Source: Zizania palustris (lineage: Eukaryota > Streptophyta > Magnoliopsida > Poales > Poaceae). From it: a DNA stretch of 64,000 nucleotides. The first letter of the stretch is position 1. Each line of letters starts with the position of its first letter. The notes beneath the pieces are model-generated. The model had not been told where the DNA came from, ran no database searches, and worked only from the letters and a program-made list of their open reading frames with translations. Of the stretch, positions 57,966 to 64,000 are shown in pieces. Location of the stretch: NCBI GenBank assembly GCA_019279435.1, contig JAAALK010000086.1, positions 20,319,913-20,383,912 on the forward strand, in the 5' to 3' direction. Made by a program: the position numbers and the translations under genes.

Positions 57966-59306
57966 TGTCTTAATATCCACTTTTTATAACTTCTAAGAGA
58001 AGCTATATGGAATCAAAGAGCCAAACCTACCACTCGAGCCATGTTTGCACACACGAGCGAAGCTACGTTCAATTTAGGAATGCACATACGCCCCTAAAAA
58101 ATTAAAAAATAGAAGATTTAATTAAATTTTTATGAGAAATAAATCTCCTCTAATTTTGTTTTAGCTTCACCACACCGTTCGCACGTGGTAGTCTCAGCCC
58201 CTTGTTAGAGGGTCGAATTACATCGAAGCATACGAAAACAAGAAGGCCACTTCATTCGGTATGCTGACCTTTTCCACGTGCCTACAAACGCGTGTGACTT
58301 GTGAGTGTTCTTAAACAAGCGGATGGAATTTTCAATGCGTTGCTCTGTGGGCAAACCATACCATTCTCCTTTTCTCTTCTACCCTTTACACGTGCGACGC
58401 CACCCTTCTCACAATCCTCACCTCATTCGATTCCCCGATTGCTTGGACATTCGAAGTTGCCCTCGCACACGGTGAACGAGCCACCCCGCTAGATCAGCAA
58501 TGATCCGATCTTATTTAAATGCAAGCGAGACAGGCAGGTGCAGGCGTCGAACCACTTGGAACAACACACACAGTACTAGCCAATCAATCAGTGGAAGCAG
58601 CAAAGCTAGCTGCAAGCCAGCAACAACCAAGAACCCAACCGGAGTGGAAAGGCCGGCGTGCCATCGTGCGTTCTTCCCGCGCATCCCCTTCCTGCATCGC
58701 GTCACATCACGCGTGAATCGTGCGTGCGTGCGTGCGTGCGTGGGTTAACCGTCACTCCGTCCGCCATGGGAGGCACCTTAGCTTCTCCGATAATTCGTCT
58801 GGTAGTGTGTTGAGAATTCAGACAGACAGAGACAGAGACAGGTGGTCACCCAGACGAGGAAACCCTTGCGATTCAGGCACATGGATGATGACCAACCGGC
58901 AACCGCGGCGTCGCGCCGTGCTCGTTTCGTCCCCACGTTTTGCACCCCCCAAAAAAAAAAATCGACGCCGTTTCATCCGTGCAGACGGCCGGCGGAGGAA
59001 TCAGGAAACCGACAGCCGCTCGTTGGGAGCAGAGAGCACACGAAATCAACCCATCAAGGGCGACGCATTCGCCGTGCAAGCATGAACATGATACAGGGGT
59101 AGGAAACTAGCAATAACAACAATTTTGCATAGAATAAATCTGGTAAAAATGAGTTTTTTTTGGTAGATCTAACATCTAAAGAAGAGCAGGCGGCAGCAGG
59201 AGCAGGAAAAAGAAACCGCTTTGATGCGTCCGGTTGTCCCGGTGAAAAGGGGAAAAAAACCACCTGGGCTGTGGCGCCGCCTGTCGTGCGGGTGCCGACG
59301 TCGCCG
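57966..59306. other. Intergenic, no supported gene
   Basis: Includes a GTGCGTGCGTGCGTGCGTGG microsatellite (about 58719-58743) and GACAGAGACAGAGACAG (about 58822-58840). Frames on both strands lack domains. The right end (about 59160-59306) is probably the 3' UTR of the EDA6-like gene. Confidence 0.45.
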
Positions 59307-59690
59307 TCAGTCCTTAATCTGGAGCCAGCGGCCGAGCTGCGTCGGGTTGACGACGCCGGAGACGCGGGCCCCGCTCGCCATTAGCAGCCACGACACCTCC
59401 GCGTACCTCCGCTTCGGCTCGCGCTCGCTCTCGCTCTCAGGCTCAGGCTCGGACTCGGGCTCCGCCGCGCTCAGGCTCGGCTCGACCGGTCGTCCACGGA
59501 GCGTGCCGCGGGCGAGGAACTCGTGCGCCAGCTGCCCGGCTAGGAGCTTGTTGGACCCCGGAGCCGGAGCCGGAGCCGTCTTCGCGGCGGGCTCGGCTTT
59601 AGCCGGGGCTGGGCCAAGCGCCAGGAGCTCCCGCTCTTTGCGCTTGCCGAGCGCGACACGTGCCGCCTCCAGCTTCTCGCTCAGCGACAT
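59307..59690 (-). CDS. Small EDA6-like plant protein
   Basis: Intronless 127-residue protein. The start at 59690 follows a long GA-rich leader. The N-terminal helix MSLSEKLEAARVALGKRKER precedes an Ala/Pro linker. The core NKLLAGQLAHEFLARGTLRG resembles the conserved LLAGYLAHEFLxxGTLxG block of plant proteins annotated as embryo sac development arrest 6; that name is from memory of the motif, not a search. An acidic Glu/Ser/Pro repeat (SAAEPESEPEPESESERE) and a basic tail follow. It has no enzyme motif or membrane segment. The open frame extends upstream to 60125, but the upstream part is out of character and includes the TATA region, so the internal ATG is preferred. Confidence 0.68.
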   Translation of the reverse strand: MSLSEKLEAARVALGKRKERELLALGPAPAKAEPAAKTAPAPAPGSNKLLAGQLAHEFLARGTLRGRPVEPSLSAAEPESEPEPESESEREPKRRYAEVSWLLMASGARVSGVVNPTQLGRWLQIKD

Positions 59691-59908
59691 CTCGACGGCC
59701 ACGTCAGCACGAGCCAGAGCCGTCCGATGGAGAGTGGAAAAAAGAGAGAGAAGGTGGGGGCCACACAGGGGCAGAGTCGTAAATTCACAGGCAGAGGAGC
59801 GGCAAAGGAAGAAGATTCGAGAAGGAAAAGAGAGACGAGAAGAGAAGAGAGGAGGCAGGAAAAAATTTCTGCGGCACGGGGGGAAGGGCTCCGGGGGCAG
59901 CTCCCGCC

Positions 59909-59916
59909 TATTTATA
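59909..59916 (-). promoter_or_regulatory. TATA box for the EDA6-like gene
   Basis: The minus strand reads CCAGTATAAATAGGCGGG, a strong TATAAATA 219 bp upstream of the start codon. A purine-rich leader (GAGAAGAGAGGAGG on the plus strand is its complement) lies between. It supports transcription starting near 59875-59885. Confidence 0.65.
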
Positions 59917-61136
59917 CTGGGGAGAGGTTCCCGGTTGGTGTAAAATGACGGTAATGCCACCGCGGTTCGTCTGGAAGGCCCGTGGCTGCGGGGAGACGTC
60001 GGGGGCAGCGAGGTAGTTGCACGCCGTGGTGGGAGGTGGGCCTGCGCGATGTGGGGTAGGGCCCAGGAGAAATTCCCACGGGCGGGTACGCGGGGAGCAG
60101 CGCGCCGGGTCCCACGGTGGCCCACCTATGACTGGGCCGTGGTGGGAAGTTTTTGCGTAGATATTTGTTTCCCGTTCCGGCGGTTGGGCCCGGGCCTGGG
60201 CCTGGTTCTAGGAAAGCTCGAAAGCCCGGTGTATTTCTACAATTGGGCCGGCCAGTTTACATTAGGAAAAGAATCTATGATCCTGTTTTGGATTGCAGCG
60301 GATTATATATATAACGAGTAGCTGTAAGTAGATTATGTAAAATTGGATTACGTGAGAATACTTTACTAAGATAGAAATTTTACATTCTAGAAAGTGCCAT
60401 ATTTTTAAGTGTTAATTTTGGTAACTCCTGACATGAGATAGCTCTTACTAAGAAGTTAAATACGATATCTAGCGGTATAGCGTGAGGAAGCTGACGATGG
60501 TAGATGGGGAACGACGGAAAAACGTAGAGTATATGAAACCGTTTGTTTTAGTTGCCGGTAGATAGAGATTTTCGATAGCTAAATAGTATGAGTAACTAAT
60601 CTCTAAGAATCTAGAGAAGGTTGATGTTTTCTTATTTTGGATTTTAGTTCCGAATCTCACAATCTGACTCTAAAACCTGCACCGTTTATTTCAGCTTTAA
60701 ATTTTAGAAATAGCTACAACTGCCTAGCCGTTATAAGTTAAAATAAAACGATGGGCAGAGCCAAACAGAGGAGAATGGGTTCCTCGGAACCTGAGTCCAA
60801 TTTTTTTTAGCTTCTACTAATAAAATTTTACGTCCTTTTAATTTTTCTCTAACTCTGGCCATGGAATAAAACTATCCTATATATATATATATGACGACAT
60901 TTTAATGGTGATTTCTTTGAAGAAACCGTGACCAACTATTATTTGGCGTATTAAGAAGCCTGAAAAATTGTCTCCCATGGCTTCTAGCTTCACGCTTTTT
61001 CCCCTAAAAAAGTGCTTCTCGCAGTAGCTCTCTGAATCTAGCTATTTAGGGCAAATTTCGGCTTCTGAGCTGCTTGTTAATCCAGCCCAAACAAGGCCTA
61101 TATTACCTCTCTCATACAACTACGACCCGAATCGGA
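59917..61136. other. Upstream region and repeat-derived DNA
   Basis: GC-rich to about 60230, then AT-rich with MITE-like phrases (AGCCCAAACAAGGCC near 61084-61098). No supported gene. Confidence 0.4.
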
Positions 61137-61236
61137 NNNNNNNNNNNNNNNNNNNNNNNNNNNNNNNNNNNNNNNNNNNNNNNNNNNNNNNNNNNNNNNN
61201 NNNNNNNNNNNNNNNNNNNNNNNNNNNNNNNNNNNN
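61137..61236. other. Assembly gap (100 N)
   Basis: Exactly 100 unknown bases, the usual placeholder for a gap of unknown size. Sequence on either side belongs to the repeat nest, so more of the retrotransposon may be missing. Confidence 0.99.
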
Positions 61237-61518
61237 ATCTGTACTCCCCGTTGACTTACAACATCAGAGCCCGTCTACTACGAGGAGGATGAAGGTCTGG
61301 AGTAGCGACCCAGTCAAGGCGAGACTGGAAGGAGGCGTTCATCTAGGACCCTTGTTTTATTAGTTTCTCTTCATCTTTAATTCACTTTTGTAATAATGCG
61401 GTCTACGAACCGTGAATGATTTGCTCGTATTGTACGTGGTCGTGTGATGAACGTCTTGTTTTATTGATTCTCTATGGAATTTCAATAAAGTCCTGATTTA
61501 TTAAATCGGGGCGCGACA
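61237..61518 (-). mobile_element. Second LTR, inserted into gag of the outer element
   Basis: On the minus strand this begins TGTCGCGCCCCGATTTAATA exactly where the gag frame of the neighbouring element stops making sense. TGTCGCG is a usual start for grass gypsy LTRs. Its other end is in the gap. A few bases of open frame continue through it by chance. Confidence 0.6.
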
Positions 61519-61945
61519 CCGGGGCTTCGGGATAATCAAGATCGTCGTCTTCATGCACTTCGGGGATAGCTGGGGTGGCTTGAGGGCGAAGCCTGTTCGC
61601 AGCCTCTTGTCGCCACCTCGCTACCTCAGCTTGAAGATTGGCCATTTGAGTGGCCATATCTCCAAGGCTATCTTCATCTCCTCCGGAAGGACCTTCCGGG
61701 TCTTGAGAGCTGGTATGATCAGTTTGAATCGGAATGGAGGGTGGCAGAGTGGCTCCGGGCGATCGAAGTATGGAAGGGGTTGGCAGAGAGGTTTCGTATC
61801 CTCGAGGGATAGAAGCCCCTTGCGGAGTTTGAGGTGGAGGGATAGTCGAAGACCCTCCGACTTCGACTGTGTCGAAGGGTATCTCTCCGGAGATCCGAGA
61901 GGACCTCCGAGTGGGATTGCGAGGTGCGCTCCGCTTAGGAGGCAT
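61519..61945 (-). pseudogene. Retrotransposon gag, 5' part
   Basis: The frame starts MPPKRSAPRNPTRRSSRISG 61 bp inside the LTR. It continues with a Pro/Ser-rich segment and an acidic helix MATQMANLQAEVARWRQEAA, and breaks off at the second LTR (after HEDDDLDYPEAP). A basic N-terminus followed by a coiled segment is typical of Ty3/gypsy gag. No capsid core or zinc knuckle remains in the window. Confidence 0.7.
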
Positions 61946-61984
61946 AATGTAAGTAGTTGGTAGAGAACGAAGTTTTTTGGACTA

Positions 61985-62007
61985 GGTTCCCCACGGACGG
62001 CGCCAAC
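61985..62007 (-). other. Retrotransposon primer-binding region
   Basis: The minus strand directly after the LTR reads TTGGCGCCGTCCGTGGGGAA, the characteristic segment following the 5' LTR of many grass gypsy elements. It sets the orientation as minus. Confidence 0.65.
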
Positions 62008-62502
62008 TGTTGGCGTAAAAGATTACGCTAACAGGTTTCTGTAGAAAAGAAACTAACAAACGAAATGTTTGCGAAGCAAACTGTTCTAAGCCTCCGAAAG
62101 GATAATAGCTTAGAATAGTTCGAAAGTGTGTATTGAATCACTTGTAATCGGTCCTTATTACAGGGTGAAATGGGGGGTATTTATAGGCCTAAACATTAAG
62201 GAAAAGACCTATTTACCCCTCTATTACAACCGACATTAAGGAAACTATTCGGTTTCCTTAATAGGGCTAAAATGGTAAAAGACTAATCTAATAGGATAGA
62301 AGATAAGTCTTCCATCTTAGCTGGCGGAAAAGATCCTGAAGGGCTTTGGTTCGAAGACATACTTCGAACTAGTGCCTGTCTTCGGGCTTCGAACGAGGTT
62401 CTGGGCATCTTCGAAGATGGTCTTCGGACAATCTTCGAACTGGTTGACTGTCTTTATGCTGCTTCGGCAATAACCCCGAAGATGAGATATTTTCCCCCAA
62501 CA
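62008..62502 (-). repeat. 5' LTR of a gypsy-type element, 495 bp
   Basis: Bounded by TGTTGGCG and CCCCCAACA, an inverted TGTTGG/CCAACA pair. On the minus strand the primer-binding region and gag start follow. The outer edge (62502) abuts beta-glucosidase coding sequence directly; GTGGG at 62503-62507 would be the target duplication, but its partner is not in the window. Confidence 0.75.
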
Positions 62503-62735
62503 GTGGGTTTCCACCGGTGGCGTAGACGAGGGCGTTCCCCTCGTAGGTGCCGACGTCGCACGGAGAGTAGATGCAATCCTTGGCGTAAATTGTTGTGTAG
62601 TGGTTTAACCCGACAAAATCCGCCTTGTTGTCCAGAAGCAGCTTCTTCTCTTCTGAGGTGAAGTCTAGCAAGTCTGGTGACAGGATCTCTCTCATCTCTC
62701 TAGGGTAGTCTCCAAAGAATACTGGGTCCAGAAAC
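62503..62735 (-). pseudogene. Beta-glucosidase (GH1) exon, truncated by an LTR
   Basis: The minus-strand exon starts after a good acceptor (CTCCTTTCAG) at 62735. It encodes the GH1 block FLDPVFFGDYPREMREIL, SEEKKLLLDNKADFVGLNHY and TTIYAKDCIYSPCDVGTYEG. The NHY motif belongs to the GH1 glycone-binding region. The exon runs directly into the LTR at 62502 with no donor. Upstream exons are absent: a CACTA MITE and a larger CACTA element follow within 45 and 370 bp. This is a single-exon fragment or an interrupted gene. Confidence 0.85.
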
Positions 62736-62775
62736 CTGAAAGGAGCACACTGAAACTGTAAAACGATCGACGCGG

Positions 62776-62778
62776 TTC
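62776..62778. repeat. 3-bp target duplication TTC (left)
   Basis: Precedes the CACTA MITE and is repeated at 63069-63071. Confidence 0.8.
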
Positions 62779-63068
62779 CACTACTACAAACTGTCACTGT
62801 AGTGGCGTTGGGCGAAACCACTGTAGTGGCGGGCCATTAGATGCCCGCCACTAGAGTTGCTGGTGCTGACGGCAGCACCAGCGCCCGTCACAACTGCTGG
62901 TAAAGTAGTGGCGGTCGGTGATGAGGTCAGCGCGCCCGTCACTGCTGTTGACACAGCGGTGGCGGGCGCTCTGACCGCCACTGCTAACCAGCGATAGCAG
63001 TGGCGGACTGGATGCCCGCCACTATAGGTCGATTTTGCCCACCGCTACAGTGTCGCTTTGTAGTAGTG
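62779..63068. mobile_element. CACTA-superfamily MITE, complete (290 bp)
   Basis: Termini CACTACTACAAACTGTCACTG and (inverse right) CACTACTACAAAGCGACACTG continue as TIRs for about 29 bp and are flanked by TTC on both sides. CACTA ends with a 3-bp duplication are diagnostic of the En/Spm superfamily. The interior repeats GTAGTGGCGGGC-type phrases in both orientations, giving a strong foldback. No coding. Confidence 0.9.
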
Positions 63069-63071
63069 TTC
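63069..63071. repeat. 3-bp target duplication TTC (right)
   Basis: Matches 62776-62778. Confidence 0.8.
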
Positions 63072-63104
63072 GTTTATGTAGTGTTTGGTTTGACGTACGA
63101 CAAG

Positions 63105-64000
63105 CACTACGGGAACAGTGGGGTTTGCCGAGTGTCTAGGGCACTCGGCGAAGCCCACAATGCACTCGGCAAAGGCTTCGCCGAGTGCCACACTCGGCGA
63201 ACCCCACTCGGCACTGAACGTGTCGGCGACGTGAGGGTTCGCCGAGTGCAATTTATCGGGCACTCGGCGAAGTCTTTGCCGAGTGTAATATAGACTTCGC
63301 CGAGTGCCACGTATAGCACTCGGCGAAGTCCACGGTTGACGGCCGAGGTGGCCGTTAACGGGGCTTCGCCGAGTGCCCCACGTGGCACTCGGCGAAGGGG
63401 GTGTGCCGAGTGCCACGGGGGGCACTCGGCGAAGGTGGCTCGGGGGGGGGCACGTGGCGCGAGGGGGGTTCGCCGAGTGCCCCACGTGGCACTCGGCGAA
63501 GGGGGTGTGCCGAGTGCCAAGGGGGGCACTCGGCGAAGGGGCCTCGGGGGAGGGGGGCACGTGGCGCGTGGGGCTTCGCCGAGTGCCCCCGTGGCACTCG
63601 GCAAACCCCCTTCGCCGAGTGCCACGTGGAGGCACTCGGCAAAGCCTGGCACGTTTCTGTGCACTGCAGGTGGCTTTGCCGAGTGTAACACTCGGCAAAA
63701 TATTTTTAATTTTTTTTCATTTATTTCTTGCATATTTCATCCAAAAAACACATTCAATCACAAAATGCATCACAAATTCACATTTATTCACAAAATTTGC
63801 CCCAAAATTCACACTGAATCACAGATATTCACAGAAATCACATGCACATCACAAAAATCACATTTACATCATAAATTTCACGGTCACATCACAATTTCAC
63901 GTTCACGTCACAAATACAAGTTCAAATTGATACACAAGTTCAAGTTCGCGTTAACGGTGACAAGTTTAAGTTAATTAAAAAATTCATCACGGCAACTCAC
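63105..64000. mobile_element. Terminal part of a large CACTA (En/Spm) transposon, runs off window
   Basis: Starts CACTACGGGAACAGTGGGG, then an array of subterminal repeats GCCGAGTGCC / GGCACTCGGC in both orientations from about 63127 to 63690. An AT-rich stretch of TCACAAATTCACA-like words follows. Subterminal arrays of a short motif bind the CACTA transposase; this motif is typical of a large grass family. The transposase genes and other end are outside the window. Frames on both strands are artefacts of the repeat. Confidence 0.9.

Noticed and set aside
59691..60125. Upstream in-frame extension of the EDA6-like gene
   Set aside because: It crosses the likely TATA box and purine-rich leader, and the core motif family starts close to the MSLSEKLE methionine.
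61074..61292. Frame running through the N gap
   Set aside because: It contains 34 unknown residues, so it has no evidential value.
63045..63974. Long frames on both strands (up to 217 codons)
   Set aside because: All derive from the GCCGAGTG subterminal array of a CACTA element.
1..64000. CRISPR arrays, bacterial operons, phage or plasmid features
   Set aside because: None are present. Introns, transposon classes and tRNA type show plant nuclear DNA, and the short tandem repeats lack the repeat-spacer pattern.

Overview
This window is nuclear DNA from a grass, most likely a panicoid such as sorghum, Miscanthus, sugarcane or maize; I cannot fix the species. The reasons are GC-saturated intronless or few-intron genes (AMT1, TPR and EDA6-like), many-exon genes with monocot-style GC-rich first exons, and grass-type transposons. 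The last class includes a CACTA element carrying GCCGAGTG subterminal repeats, hAT, Harbinger and Mutator-like elements, and nested LTR retrotransposons. A 100-N assembly gap lies at 61137-61236.

Layout. 1-5.6 kb: intergenic, with microsatellites and tandem duplications. 5.8-7.3 kb (+): intact AMT1-type ammonium transporter. 7.3-19.7 kb: no supported gene; it holds a complete non-autonomous hAT element with an 8-bp target duplication (13775-14885), a Helitron-like end, an element with long inverted ends (about 16.49-17.48 kb) and a degenerate minisatellite. 19.7-31.8 kb (+): a nine-exon G3BP-like gene (NTF2 domain, RRM, RGG tail). Its NTF2 half carries four apparent lesions: a lost splice donor, a stop codon, an 8-bp tandem duplication and a 2-bp insertion. 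Intron 5 holds a 6.9-kb gypsy-type element (22478-29386, TSD GTTAT), itself invaded by two Harbinger-like copies and another LTR element. 31.8-36.6 kb: repeat DNA ending in an LTR-like terminus.

36.7-55.2 kb is the gene-rich core, with protein genes all on the minus strand: a TPR protein (36701-37882), tRNA-Ile(AAU), tRNA-Gly(GCC), a 719-residue RING-H2 protein with several SUMO-interaction-like motifs (40402-44559), an acidic protein of unknown function (47488-49586) and a complete 14-exon BARD1 homologue (51534-55222). 55.2-59.3 kb: degenerate local duplications. 59307-59690 (-): small EDA6-like protein. 60.8-64 kb: repeat nest with an LTR element whose gag is interrupted by a second LTR, a single beta-glucosidase (GH1) exon cut by the first LTR, a 290-bp CACTA MITE with TSD TTC, and the end of a larger CACTA element running off the window.

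The genes do not form an operon-like system. The shared themes are nitrogen uptake (AMT1), ubiquitin/SUMO and DNA-damage biology (RING-H2 protein, BARD1) and RNA binding (G3BP-like). I did not find a clear previously undescribed system. The strongest leads are the multiply disabled G3BP-like gene, the candidate SUMO-targeted ubiquitin ligase, and transposon insertions whose target duplications can be read directly. Gene identities come from reading translated sequence and splice sites by eye; no alignment was run.
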